From Ignavibacteria bacterium (GTDB lineage Bacteria > Bacteroidota > Ignavibacteria > Ignavibacteriales > SURF-24), in NCBI GenBank assembly GCA_025612245.1, contig JAAXKQ010000004.1, forward strand, positions 62,001 to 126,000: a stretch of 64,000 nt of DNA, in the 5' to 3' direction. The number at the start of each line of letters is the position of its first letter. Position 1 is the first letter of the stretch. A model generated the notes under the pieces. That model saw only the letters and a program-made list of their open reading frames with translations. It had not been told where the DNA came from and did no database searches. This document shows positions 40,336-49,795 of the stretch, in pieces. The position numbers were made by a program, and so were the translations under genes.

Positions 40336-42803
40336 TGCGTGCGCGAATTTTTCAGCGCAAGCGACTGCTTCAGGATTTCCTCCTGCGCCAGCGTGGTAAT
40401 GGTATCATAATCCATTCCTGCCGGGTAGATCGGCTTCAGGAATTTGAGCTTAATTTTGCCGGGTTTCGGGAATTTGCTCCCGATTGAGAATTTTTCGTAA
40501 GCTCCCTCAATTACGACCGGAACGACCGGTACGTTGAGTTCCTTGCTAATTATTGCAAATGACTTCTTAAAATTCATTACGCGGCCGTCGCGGCTTCTGG
40601 CGCCTTCGGGGAAAATTACCATGTTGTTACCCTTCTTAAGAATGGCCGCAATTTTCTGCAGAGTCAGCTTAAGATCCCGGTTAATGTTAAGTACAAGAAT
40701 GTTGCTGTTCCGGGCAAAGAAACGGGCAAGTGAGGATTTGATGTTTTTTTCCTTTGCGAAGAAGTAAGTTTTGTTCAAGGTCTTGTTCTTCAGGAAATTT
40801 GCTATCAAAAGCCCGTCAATAAAGCTTTGATGGTTGGGTGTAATGATTACAGGCGCGGGTGGAATATTCTCCACGCCCTCGGCTTCAAGCTGTATATAAA
40901 ACTTAAAGAGCGGCTTAAAGGCCAGTTTAAGAAATTTCAGCATGAAGGTGCTATGCGGGACATCATAGTCTATTTCCTCCTTCAGCACCTTGCCCCACTG
41001 CATTACCTCGTTCTCAATTTTTGTTCTCTTGTCCTTTATATATGCAGCAAGCTTTCTTACGGTTGAATGCGTTGAGAGGTCCTCGTTAGACATGGAAATG
41101 CCGAACGTCTTCTCCAGGTGCACCTGAAGTTCGATTTTGTCGAGTGAATCCAGGCCGAGGTCGAGCTCCACGTGCTCGTCGGGCAGCACTTCTTTTTTTA
41201 CGACTCCCCGAAGGTATTCCTCGAGGAGCTTGTATTCCTGGTAGTCGGGCACTTCGGCTTTTCTGAATGCCTTCTTCTCTTTTTGAAGCATCTGTGCCAG
41301 GGAGTAGCGCTTAATTTTTCCTAGACGCGTTCTGGGGAGTTCACCGTGGACAATAGCGAAATTAAAAATCTTTTTATAAGGTGCGGTCGACAAGTTGTAT
41401 TTGTCAATGATGTTCCATTTTATGGTTTCCTGAATATTGACGACGTTATCTTCCTGCATAAGGGCAAAATCAGGGTATATTACTGCAAAAAGCTGGCCAT
41501 CTTTCTGGAAAACCCCCACTTCTTTGATATAAGGGTAGGAAAGGAGCTTATTCTCGATTTCCTCCGGGTTCAGGTTTTTCCCGTTTGGGAGCACGATAAT
41601 TTCTTTTTTTCTTCCCGTAATAAAAATATATCCGTCTTTATCCACGTAGCCCAGGTCGCCTGTATAGATCCATCCGTCTTTTAATATTTCCTGCGTGTCG
41701 GAAGGTTTGTTGTAATAGCCTTTCATGACGTTCGGTCCGGTGATAATAATCTCGTCATCAACTACCTTCAGTGTAATTGCGTCAAATGCCTTTCCAACCG
41801 ATCCGATTTTAATTTTTTCAGGCGGGTTGAAGGAGATCAAAGGGGACATTTCCGTCATCCCGTAGCCTTCAAGTATCTTAAAACCCATGGCTTTATAGTC
41901 GCGGGCTACAATGGGATCGAGCTTTGCTCCGCCGGAGATGAAATAATTAATGTGTCCGCCAAAGGTAGTCTGAACTTTCTTAAAAATGATCTTGCCCAAG
42001 GCATAGCTATTGGCCATTCTGGAGAACTTAAGGAGCATTCGGGCAAAAAAGTTAGAGTTGATTTTACCCGTAACGGCCGCATGAAAAAGGTTAAAGAGCC
42101 TTGGCACGCCCAGGATAAATGTCACCTTATATTTCTGCAGTGTCTTTAAGATTTCATCCGAGGACATCTGGTTGAGGAATATTACCGTTCCTCCGGCATG
42201 CAGTGGCATGAGCATAGTGCCCTGGAGCGGGAAAGCGTGGTGAAGGGGAAGCAGTGCTATCAGCCTGTCGTTATGTCCAATAATATCCAGTCCCGTAATA
42301 CATTCAACATTGGAGTAAAGGTTTTCATAAGAAAGCATGACGCCTTTTGGGCTTCCCGTAGTTCCGGAGGTATAAATTATCAGTGCAACAGAATCCTTAT
42401 CCTCAGCCTCAAGCAAAGGCTGAGAAGAAGCCTTCTCGGGAAGAGAGGCCTCGTCAAAAACAATTATTTCGGGTTTCTTCAGGCACTCTGCAACAGCTTT
42501 TTCGAGAACTTCGCGGGTATTGCGTGAGGCAAAGACGGCAGCAGGACCGCAGTCATTGAGAATATATGCCACTTCTTCGGCAGTGGACATAAAGTCAATT
42601 GGAACGTTAATTCCCCTTTTGTCCCATACAGCAAAAAATGCATAGACCCATTCGGGGCGGTTTTCCGAGAATATGGCTACTTTTTCGCCTTTCTCAAGAT
42701 TCAGTAGAGAAGAGTACCGGCTTATATTTTCTAAAAGTTCCCTGTAGCTGATTTCTTTGTCGTTATGGATGAGGGCTGTCTTAGGATAATCCTTTGTAAA
42801 CAT
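40332..42803 (-). CDS. Acyl-activating enzyme, acyl carrier and PlsC acyltransferase fusion
   Basis: 823 residues. Residues about 1-530 are an AMP-forming acyl-CoA/ACP synthetase (IIYTSGTTGSPKGVMLSYEN; GYGMTEMSPL; YTGDLGYVDKDGYIFITGRKKEIIV). Residues about 535-605 are an acyl carrier domain with the phosphopantetheine Ser in LGLDSLDKIEL. Residues about 630-823 are a PlsC-type acyltransferase with NHQSFID and FPEGARSRDG. It resembles Aas but with a built-in carrier, suggesting that fatty acids are activated, held on the carrier and passed to a lysophospholipid or glycerolipid at the membrane. First gene of a three-gene operon. Confidence 0.9.
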   Translation of the reverse strand: MFTKDYPKTALIHNDKEISYRELLENISRYSSLLNLEKGEKVAIFSENRPEWVYAFFAVWDKRGINVPIDFMSTAEEVAYILNDCGPAAVFASRNTREVLEKAVAECLKKPEIIVFDEASLPEKASSQPLLEAEDKDSVALIIYTSGTTGSPKGVMLSYENLYSNVECITGLDIIGHNDRLIALLPLHHAFPLQGTMLMPLHAGGTVIFLNQMSSDEILKTLQKYKVTFILGVPRLFNLFHAAVTGKINSNFFARMLLKFSRMANSYALGKIIFKKVQTTFGGHINYFISGGAKLDPIVARDYKAMGFKILEGYGMTEMSPLISFNPPEKIKIGSVGKAFDAITLKVVDDEIIITGPNVMKGYYNKPSDTQEILKDGWIYTGDLGYVDKDGYIFITGRKKEIIVLPNGKNLNPEEIENKLLSYPYIKEVGVFQKDGQLFAVIYPDFALMQEDNVVNIQETIKWNIIDKYNLSTAPYKKIFNFAIVHGELPRTRLGKIKRYSLAQMLQKEKKAFRKAEVPDYQEYKLLEEYLRGVVKKEVLPDEHVELDLGLDSLDKIELQVHLEKTFGISMSNEDLSTHSTVRKLAAYIKDKRTKIENEVMQWGKVLKEEIDYDVPHSTFMLKFLKLAFKPLFKFYIQLEAEGVENIPPAPVIITPNHQSFIDGLLIANFLKNKTLNKTYFFAKEKNIKSSLARFFARNSNILVLNINRDLKLTLQKIAAILKKGNNMVIFPEGARSRDGRVMNFKKSFAIISKELNVPVVPVVIEGAYEKFSIGSKFPKPGKIKLKFLKPIYPAGMDYDTITTLAQEEILKQSLALKNSRTQ

Positions 42804-43189
42804 TACATTCCTGATTAATAAAATAAGTCTTGTATATTATAATAAGATACAAAACACAAAAATAAAGCAAGCTGATGACTTAAAAAAGATTAATCTGTAA
42901 AGCTTAAAAAACAGAACGGGAATTTTCTTTTTTTTGCCAAAGGTCCAGGGGGCTGTGGCCTTCAGGAAAACCTGCATGTTTTAAGCAAGAGGCTTTCAGA
43001 AGAATCTGTTTCTTACACCTGAACCAGGGAAGCAGCAGCCAGATACCCTAAAACAAACCGGGGAGACAAAGGGAGTGGAGTCAGGAAAGCTGCTGCCGGC
43101 GTAATTCCGGGGCAAAAGCCTGGCGTGGCTCATTTACCCGCTACTTTGAGCCTCTCTTAAGAAAAGGGTTTATCCCTCCTTCCAGGGCC
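42804..43189. other. Gene-less stretch with a promoter for the acyl-activating fusion
   Basis: I see no convincing gene in these 386 bases; frames here are short and lack ribosome sites. The minus strand carries TTG (42870-42868), 18 bases, TATCTTAT (42849-42842), a candidate housekeeping promoter for the gene ending at 40332. The part from about 42940 to 43190 has no recognisable content. Confidence 0.45.
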
Positions 43190-43576
43190 TCAGAGTTGTG
43201 GCGGGCTTTCAATGGGAGCGTTCTCAAAAAGAGCGCGGTGCTGGCGGCAGTAGCCCGATTCATCTGCCATGTGCTGGCATCTGGTTCCTTTCTTTGTAAT
43301 AGCCTTACACTGCAGGTGTTCACCAGCCGAAGACAATCCCTCGGGTTTAATTTTCCGGGACGTCATGTTTTCCGGTAAAAAAGCGCCTTCCGGGGCTCCT
43401 TCACCTTCCTTCAGGCTACCTTCATTACCCGAATCTTCCGTACTTTTCCTGTTTTTGGGGGCAAAAGCCGTTGTCCAGACCAGGATAGCAGAAGCTGCCA
43501 AGAGGCTCAAAAAGGGAATTACCACTCTTTTGTTTTCCAGCAGGCCTTCCAAGGACCTGAAAAATCTCTTTTTCAT
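43190..43576 (-). CDS. Small membrane-anchored protein with a Cys3His motif
   Basis: 128 residues. One membrane helix at about 18-38 (RVVIPFLSLLAASAILVWTTAF), a charged linker, then a compact C-terminal motif: CKAITKKGTRCQHMADESGYCRQH with Cys90, Cys100, Cys110 and His113. That spacing matches the short putative zinc-binding motif (DUF5763-like) seen at the ends of many bacterial and phage proteins. AGAGGA lies 8 bases before the ATG. It is divergent from the KAP NTPase gene across 181 bases. Function unknown. Confidence 0.75.
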   Translation of the reverse strand: MKKRFFRSLEGLLENKRVVIPFLSLLAASAILVWTTAFAPKNRKSTEDSGNEGSLKEGEGAPEGAFLPENMTSRKIKPEGLSSAGEHLQCKAITKKGTRCQHMADESGYCRQHRALFENAPIESPPQL

Positions 43577-43737
43577 CTTCCGGTTCCTCTTTTGAATTCA
43601 ATCTATTCAGAAAAGAAACAAAATTCAATCCTGAGAGTAAATTAAGGGCAGTTAAGGCAACTTTGGGACGTCTCAGTTCCCGGCAAAACCAGCTTAGAGC
43701 CATTTCCATAAAATATTATCGGCAGTGTAAATAAAAT

Positions 43738-43768
43738 TTGCCCCGGAGCCGGCGGCTTTGTATCTTAA
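43738..43768 (+). promoter_or_regulatory. Candidate housekeeping promoter at the KAP NTPase gene
   Basis: TTG (43738-43740), 20 bases, TATCTTAA (43761-43768) fits the Bacteroidota-type pattern TTG-N19-TAnnTTTG. It overlaps the TTG start chosen for the KAP gene; if it is used, translation must begin further on, for example at TTG 43818. Confidence 0.4.
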
Positions 43769-46163
43769 AGATCAAATTCAGAAGAGTTCTAACAAGAGAA
43801 ACCGTTCAGAGAAAGTCTTGAGTAACTTCGAAATAATTACAAATTTAAGGACAAACGAGTCGGGTGAAGAGGACCTGTCATTCGAATGGATGAAAGAGCA
43901 GCCACTTCAGCCATCTGCCGACTATAGCCCGCTGGCTGATATATCTCTGGATCAGCTGGATCGTTTTTCTTTTGCAAAAAAAGTTGCTCAGGCCATAGAA
44001 AAGCGCAAAAATGAGGGAAGCATAACAATGGGGCTATACGGGCGGCCCGGGGAAGGAAAAACCACCGTCCTGAATTTCCTGAGCTATGAGCTTTCAAAGC
44101 TTCCCCTTGTTATTTCCTTAAGGTTTAACCCTTCGAAGCAGACGAGCAGCCCGGATCTTGTAAAAAACTTCTTTGAAACCCTTTCCGACGCCATCGGGTA
44201 TTCGGATGAAATTCCCTCTTCGTTAAGAAAAAAAGTTGTACGCCTTTTAGATGAGTATTCCTCTTTCCTGGCGCCCGGAAGCGTGGAAGACCCGGTGCAG
44301 AGGAGGCGCAGGATTTTTTCGAAATCCCCGGATGAAATTAAAAATAACCTGGAGATATTATTCCGGAGGCTGGAAAGAAAAATTGTATTTCTTGTTGATG
44401 ACCTGGATAAGACTGAGCTTAACGAGGTCAGGTCGTTCTTCCGTCTGATCAGGCTCTCGGCAAATTTCCCTAACACGGTTTTTGTGCTTTTCTTTGACGA
44501 GGCAACTTTGTCCTTAGAGCTGGGAGGAAGGAATAAAAAGGAGAGCCAGAGCCTTGGGCGGAAGGTGCTGGAGAAAGTTGTGCACCTTGCGCTGCGCATT
44601 CCGCCTGCCGGTAAAAACAGGCTCCTTGAGATGTGCTTTAACGGGATTTCGGGGATATTAAAAGATCCTGAGCCACAGGCCGAAGTCTTCAGGATGGAGA
44701 GTTTTAAGGAAAAATTCACAGCGGCTTTCTCTTCTGCACTTAAGACTCCGCGCGACTGCAGCATTTATCTCGGGACGCTTTCAGACTCCCTGCCTAAGCG
44801 GGCAGAAGGCCTGGACAGACTGAACTTTATGCTAATTGAGGCGCTGAGGGTTTTTTATCCCCGGGTTTATGAGGTAATAAGAAACAATCCCGACACCTTT
44901 ATTGGTGTTGAAATAAACAAGGCACAGAGAGCCGAGCTTGAAGAAAATATAAGTCTTTTTGCCGTAAACAAGGCGCTGGAAAGTGTTCCGGAAGAGGAAA
45001 AAAAGGCTCTAAGGGCGCTCCTGGCGTACTTTTTCCCGTGCCTTTCCGGAATTACGGGTTTTCCAGAAGGGCTTTACCCCGTGCAAAACCCGTGGATTGA
45101 GGAAAAACCCGTAGCCTCAAAACAGTACTTCTCGCGTTACTTTTTGCTTAACACCTCGGGAACCGACGACTTCCAGAGGGAGGTGGACAGGCTTCTTCTC
45201 AGGAGCTCTTCGGGAGAGATTAACGAACTTGCGCTTTCAGTAAGAAAGCTTGTGCGTCAGGCAGGAGCCGATGCCTTTATTACGGGCGTTGAAAACCGTA
45301 TTTATGAAATGTCCCCTGTTGCCTCGGGCAATCTTATCAGGGCATTTGCGCAGACCGGGGGAAGCTTCCTTAACCCGGATACATTGTTCTCCTTCTCGAC
45401 CGTCTATGCGCATCCGGCCATATTGATAAGGAAACTCTTACTTAATATTCCAGAGGGGCAGGAGAGGCTTAGCGTTGCCGGGTTTTTGATGAAAGAGTCT
45501 GAACCCGTATCCTTTGCATTTGAGTGCTTAAGGTGGATGCGGGCTGATGAGACAGAGGATAGGATATTCTCTCCTGAAACAGAAGATGAATTGAGCGCAA
45601 TTCTAAGCGAAAGAATTAAAAGCCTGGCCTACAGGTACCCCGTATATTTAACCACGCCACAGGAAGCGCCGCTCTTACTGTCGGTCTGGTCATTTCTGGG
45701 TTCGAAGGAAGAGACTACGCGGTACCTTGAAAGCACATTCCGCAAGGAGCCGGGCAACGTAATGCAATTTCTGAAATGCTACATGCCGGAGGAGTGGCTT
45801 GAAGACCAGGAAAATGAGCTTAATGGAAGTTTCCTCCTGAACCTGAAGTGCTCTGTCTCAGGCGTTATCGATTCAAAGCTCGTCTATAACCAGCTGGAAA
45901 AGGCTGCGACTTCCCTGGATGCGCTTCCACAGGCGGGGAAAAGCCTTCAAAGACGTCTGCTTAAAGAGCTGGCGCCCATTTCTTCTGAAGGCCATAGTGT
46001 AAACCACAGGCAGCTCATGGTCTTTAATATCAACGACTACGAGAAAGAGAACAGAAAGAATAATTCCGAAGCCGGCACCGCGGCGGCAGAAAGCGCAAAA
46101 AGAAGCACACTGACGCAGGTAAGTAAAGGCCTTTACCGCCCGCTTATCGACCTTTTTAACTGA
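43758..46163 (+). CDS. KAP-family-like P-loop NTPase
   Basis: Up to 801 residues. Walker A GRPGEGKT (95-102), Walker B VFLVDDLDK (210-218) and the following FVLFFDEATLSLELG match KAP/STAND-type NTPases. The membrane helices that many KAP proteins insert between these motifs are not seen, so this one is probably soluble. Residues from about 400 on are helical without recognised motifs. Start uncertain: TTG 43758 has GGAG before it, TTG 43818 is the alternative. No housekeeping role is evident; KAP proteins are often found in accessory and defence regions, but no defence partner is proven here. Confidence 0.75.
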   Translation: MYLKDQIQKSSNKRNRSEKVLSNFEIITNLRTNESGEEDLSFEWMKEQPLQPSADYSPLADISLDQLDRFSFAKKVAQAIEKRKNEGSITMGLYGRPGEGKTTVLNFLSYELSKLPLVISLRFNPSKQTSSPDLVKNFFETLSDAIGYSDEIPSSLRKKVVRLLDEYSSFLAPGSVEDPVQRRRRIFSKSPDEIKNNLEILFRRLERKIVFLVDDLDKTELNEVRSFFRLIRLSANFPNTVFVLFFDEATLSLELGGRNKKESQSLGRKVLEKVVHLALRIPPAGKNRLLEMCFNGISGILKDPEPQAEVFRMESFKEKFTAAFSSALKTPRDCSIYLGTLSDSLPKRAEGLDRLNFMLIEALRVFYPRVYEVIRNNPDTFIGVEINKAQRAELEENISLFAVNKALESVPEEEKKALRALLAYFFPCLSGITGFPEGLYPVQNPWIEEKPVASKQYFSRYFLLNTSGTDDFQREVDRLLLRSSSGEINELALSVRKLVRQAGADAFITGVENRIYEMSPVASGNLIRAFAQTGGSFLNPDTLFSFSTVYAHPAILIRKLLLNIPEGQERLSVAGFLMKESEPVSFAFECLRWMRADETEDRIFSPETEDELSAILSERIKSLAYRYPVYLTTPQEAPLLLSVWSFLGSKEETTRYLESTFRKEPGNVMQFLKCYMPEEWLEDQENELNGSFLLNLKCSVSGVIDSKLVYNQLEKAATSLDALPQAGKSLQRRLLKELAPISSEGHSVNHRQLMVFNINDYEKENRKNNSEAGTAAAESAKRSTLTQVSKGLYRPLIDLFN

Positions 46164-46375
46164 TAGCCTTTGCGCCTCTATCCCGGCTTAGCGAGGAACC
46201 AATTCATTTACCGAAGAGAGCAAAGAAACCAATCCTCCGGCTGATAAAAAGACTGCCAAAAATATTCTAAAATAATTCTTCTTGTCATTTTCCTAATAAA
46301 TGCATATTTAATGAGTGATTAATATTCATACATCTAATTTTTAGCAAATTAAGTCAAATTATTAGGGTTAAAATA
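46164..46375. promoter_or_regulatory. Upstream region of nagA
   Basis: AT-rich spacer of 212 bases. A possible promoter is TTG (46282-46284), 20 bases, TATTTAAT (46305-46312). No operator or hairpin is obvious. Confidence 0.3.
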
Positions 46376-47530
46376 ATGGGAAAATTGCTGTTAAAGAATT
46401 GTCTTCTGTACGATTCGCTCATTGAAAATGAGTATGCGGACATTCTGATCGAAGGAAAAACAATTCTCCAGGTTGAAAAGAATATCCGTCCTGAAGAGGG
46501 GATGGAGGTTATTGATGCCGGCGGACGCCTTACGGCTCCGGGCTTTATTGACGTACACATACAGGGAGCCGGCGGCGCCGATATTCTGGATGGCAGCGTC
46601 GAGTCGTTGGAAAGAATGTCCAAAACACTGGCCTCACTTGGTACAACAGGATACCTTGGAACTACGGTTGCCAATCCGCAGGAAGGTAACAAGCACATAA
46701 AAGTTGCAAAACAGTATGTAAACAAGGATATGGGAGGCGCAACGCTTCTTGGCTTCCACTTTGAAGGCCCTTTCATAAACTTCAAGAAAAAAGGGGGGCT
46801 CAACCCTTCGGGAATTTATGAGCCTTCGATTGAAAAGCTCAATGAGATACTTGAGCTTACAGACGGTACGCTGAAGATGATGACAATAGCGCCGGAACTT
46901 CCCGGCAGCCTTGAGCTCATTAAAGCTCTGGTTAAAAACAACGTTATTGCCTCATTTGCGCATTCGGATGCATCATATGAAGATGCAAAAAAGGGCTTTG
47001 CAGCCGGCATTAACCACGTAACCCATATCTTTAATGCAATGCCCCCAATAAACCACAGGTCTCCGGGGCCGCTGGCTGCAATTTTTGAAAACGACAGCCT
47101 GACGGCACAGATAATCAGCGACGGGCACCACATTCATCCGGCAATAGTAAACCTTGTCTACAGAATTATGGGTCCTGAAAGGTGCATCTGCATTACGGAC
47201 GGCATGCAGGCCATGGGGCTTCCTGAAGGCAGTTATCTTTATAACGGAAGGGAATATGAATCAAAAGCCGGGGCTGCGCGCTACCTGGATGGCACGCTAA
47301 TAGGTTCAACAATGAGCCTGGGCAATATTGCCTTTAAGTTCAAGGAGTTTACCGGCTGCACACTTGAAGAAGCTATCAACACGATAACAAAAAATCCTGC
47401 AAAGCTTCTTGGAATAGACTCTAAAAAAGGGTCAATTGAGGCGGGCAAGGATGCCGACATTGCAATTTTCGATTTCGACAAGTCCATATTCAGGACACTC
47501 GTAAACGGAAACGTAGTGTTTGCAAAGTAA
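46376..47530 (+). CDS. nagA: N-acetylglucosamine-6-phosphate deacetylase
   Basis: 384 residues, usual size. APGFIDVHIQGAGGADILDG, GFHFEGPFIN (metal-binding Glu), SFAHSDASYEDAKKG and THIFNAMPPINHRSPG (His), and CITDGMQAMGLPEG (catalytic Asp) are the NagA motifs of the amidohydrolase superfamily. It converts GlcNAc-6-phosphate to glucosamine-6-phosphate in the cytoplasm. Lies next to a sugar transporter and a ROK kinase, together making an amino-sugar uptake and use module. Confidence 0.94.
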   Translation: MGKLLLKNCLLYDSLIENEYADILIEGKTILQVEKNIRPEEGMEVIDAGGRLTAPGFIDVHIQGAGGADILDGSVESLERMSKTLASLGTTGYLGTTVANPQEGNKHIKVAKQYVNKDMGGATLLGFHFEGPFINFKKKGGLNPSGIYEPSIEKLNEILELTDGTLKMMTIAPELPGSLELIKALVKNNVIASFAHSDASYEDAKKGFAAGINHVTHIFNAMPPINHRSPGPLAAIFENDSLTAQIISDGHHIHPAIVNLVYRIMGPERCICITDGMQAMGLPEGSYLYNGREYESKAGAARYLDGTLIGSTMSLGNIAFKFKEFTGCTLEEAINTITKNPAKLLGIDSKKGSIEAGKDADIAIFDFDKSIFRTLVNGNVVFAK

Positions 47531-47541
47531 GTTAAATAAAA

Positions 47542-47593
47542 AAAGGGGCGAATTAAAATCCGCCCCTTTGAAAAGCCGGCACGCAGTGCCGGC
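47542..47593. terminator. Bidirectional terminator between nagA and the MFS gene
   Basis: AAAGGGGCG (47542-47550) pairs with CGCCCCTTT (47561-47569), with A residues before and T residues after. A second perfect hairpin, GCCGGCAC-GCA-GTGCCGGC (47575-47593), follows at once. Confidence 0.8.
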
Positions 47594-47612
47594 AAACTAT
47601 TTTCAGAAAAAA

Positions 47613-48773
47613 TTAAATTTTCGTTTTTGAAGATATTTTTCTTATTACAACCGTAAAGACAAGTGCCATCATAATAAAGCTAATCAGTAGCACAACCGGG
47701 AACTTTGCAATTCCGTAAGAGTTTGAAATCACACCTACAATGTAATTAAGGAGCGTGTTGCCGATAAGTGCAATTACAATTGCTATGCTGAAGGCTGTGC
47801 CCGAGAGCTTGGAATAAATGTTCCCGACGTATCCGAGCACGACAGGGAATGTTGCTGCAAATCCCACGCCCAGGAAAGCCAGTCCTACGATTGCCATTGC
47901 CATGTCTGAAGCCGTAAGGAGCAAAATGCTTCCCAAAGTTCCTGCTCCCATGCAGATATAAAGAACAATGTAGGAAGGGAGCTTCTTTAAGAGGAAGCCC
48001 AGAATGAGTCTTGTAATTGTAAGTGCCACAACCTGAGCCGAGAGCGTGTAGAGGGCATTTTCAACGCTAAGGCCGACGGACTCGTTCAGGTATTTGGCCG
48101 TCCAGTTGCCAACTATGCCTTCGACGCCGCTTTCAAAGAACAGCACAAATCCCATCAGAAGCAGTGCCGATTCCTTTATGAGTGTCAAGCTCTGCTTGAT
48201 TGGGAATCCCTGTGAAACCTTGGGGGAAGGGAAGCCGACTGCAATAAAAAATATCAAAGGCAGCAGAATAAAGAGTCCAATGCCGGAAATTACGCTTTCA
48301 TAGGAATAAGTTTTTGTAAGTGAGCCCAGCACCACAGGCATTCCCAGGGCACCGATTCCGAAGAAGACCCCGAGGAGGCTGAGGTTAGCGCCTTTTTCCT
48401 CCGTGCTGATGTCTGAGACAAGTGCGTTTGTTCCTCCGTTAATAGCTCCGCCTCCAAAGCCGATGAGGAAGAAGGAGAACTGAAGTATCGTAAAAGTGCC
48501 TGCAAATGCAATTCCTTCGAAGGCAACAAGTATGCATATTGAGCAGACGATCAAAAGAATTTTGTAGCCGAAGCGGTCCACAACAGGGCCGAAGACCACC
48601 GAGCCGGCGAGTATGCCGATAGGGAGCAGCGATGCCAGTGAGGCCGCTGTCAGCTCGCTAACGCCATACTTTGAAGTAATGAATGTAAAGACTGTGCCCA
48701 GGGAAAGAAACACCATGCCGAAGAGCAGCATTCCAAGGCAGGCAGCTGCAAAAACCAGATTCTTTTTATACAT
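47613..48773 (-). CDS. MFS transporter, probably for (amino) sugars
   Basis: 386 residues with about 12 membrane helices. The loop between helices 2 and 3 reads FGPVVDRFGYKILL, the MFS D-R-x-G-R/Y-K signature, and FGGGAINGGTNALVSDI resembles the FucP-like sugar:H+ symporters. Substrate inferred as GlcNAc or a related sugar from its position between nagA and a ROK kinase gene, with which it shares a strand and a 68-base gap. Confidence 0.85.
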   Translation of the reverse strand: MYKKNLVFAAACLGMLLFGMVFLSLGTVFTFITSKYGVSELTAASLASLLPIGILAGSVVFGPVVDRFGYKILLIVCSICILVAFEGIAFAGTFTILQFSFFLIGFGGGAINGGTNALVSDISTEEKGANLSLLGVFFGIGALGMPVVLGSLTKTYSYESVISGIGLFILLPLIFFIAVGFPSPKVSQGFPIKQSLTLIKESALLLMGFVLFFESGVEGIVGNWTAKYLNESVGLSVENALYTLSAQVVALTITRLILGFLLKKLPSYIVLYICMGAGTLGSILLLTASDMAMAIVGLAFLGVGFAATFPVVLGYVGNIYSKLSGTAFSIAIVIALIGNTLLNYIVGVISNSYGIAKFPVVLLISFIMMALVFTVVIRKISSKTKI

Positions 48774-48841
48774 TAAAAACTCCTTATGAGAGAATTATTT
48801 TATTCCAATAACTTTTAGCTGAATTAAAACTAAATATTTAC

Positions 48842-49795
48842 TTATATGCTCCTTAAGGCCAGGTATCCGGCGCCAATCAGTCCGGCGTCCCCTCCTACCT
48901 GTGAAGCTTCAAGCGTGACCTGGTTAATACTGATCGGCTGAGCCCACTTGCGAGCCTCCAGCATAATGTCTTCCAGGAACTCTACAGCCGGGCCGAATAC
49001 GCCGCCACCGAAGATGATCTTTTCCGGGTTAAAGAGGCTTACCAGGTTTGCCACCGTCATGCCCCAGAATTCCACGGCCTGTTTCAAGGTTTTTACAGCA
49101 ATAGGGTCGTTCGTCTTATATGCCGAAAATACATCGTAAGCCGTTACAGCGTTAATGTCTTTTTCCCTTAAGATTCCCTGGTAGTCTTTTTCGAGGTAAA
49201 GCAATTCCTTTGCCACCTTGGCAATTCCTTCGCCGGAGGCGTGGTATTCAAAGCATCCGCAGGAAACGTATTTCTGCTGGTAAGGCCTGTCCAGGGCCAG
49301 CCAGCCAATTGCGCCTGCAATGTCGTTTGAGCCCCTGAGTACTTTGCCGTCAATCATTATGCCGGCGCCGATGCCAGTGCCTACTGCCAGAAATATTGCG
49401 TCTTTCACGCCCTTTGCGGCGCCGGACCAGGCCTCGCCAAGTATATAACAGGCGCGGTCGCTGTCGATGTCAACTTTAATGTTCCTGTTGGGAAGAACCG
49501 AAGTGATCTCTTCCTTCAGGGGGTAGTCGTCCCAGCCCGGAATATTCGGTGCCCAGACCTTCCCTGTCTTAGACCAGCTTATTCCCGGTATGCAGGCTCC
49601 GACGGCTTCAATTTGTATATTCTCCTGCTCTGCCTTTGAAAAAAAATCTTTCAGTAAGCCCTTAATAAGTTCGCCCACCTCATTTCCACGCCTTTTTTCA
49701 AGAGGGCGCACCTCTTTATGAATTATCTTACCATCGTTGCTGAAAATAGCGCCTGCAAGTTTTGTCCCGCCAAGATCTAATCCTATTACAGCCAT
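48842..49795 (-). CDS. ROK-family sugar kinase
   Basis: 317 residues. VIGLDLGGTKLAGAIF is the N-terminal phosphate-binding motif and VGTGIGAGIMIDGKVLRGSNDIAGAIG the central ROK segment. The usual zinc site (His followed by CxCGxxGCxE) is partly lost: the His position reads Trp (GAIGW) and the Cys cluster is reduced to SCGCFEYHASG. Such changes occur in some glucokinases. Probably phosphorylates glucose or GlcNAc for NagA. Promoter side faces the gene at 50148. Confidence 0.88.
   Translation of the reverse strand: MAVIGLDLGGTKLAGAIFSNDGKIIHKEVRPLEKRRGNEVGELIKGLLKDFFSKAEQENIQIEAVGACIPGISWSKTGKVWAPNIPGWDDYPLKEEITSVLPNRNIKVDIDSDRACYILGEAWSGAAKGVKDAIFLAVGTGIGAGIMIDGKVLRGSNDIAGAIGWLALDRPYQQKYVSCGCFEYHASGEGIAKVAKELLYLEKDYQGILREKDINAVTAYDVFSAYKTNDPIAVKTLKQAVEFWGMTVANLVSLFNPEKIIFGGGVFGPAVEFLEDIMLEARKWAQPISINQVTLEASQVGGDAGLIGAGYLALRSI

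Noticed and set aside
43141-43323. 60-residue minus-strand open frame
   Set aside because: Overlaps the end of the 43190-43576 gene in another frame and has no ribosome site or recognisable pattern.
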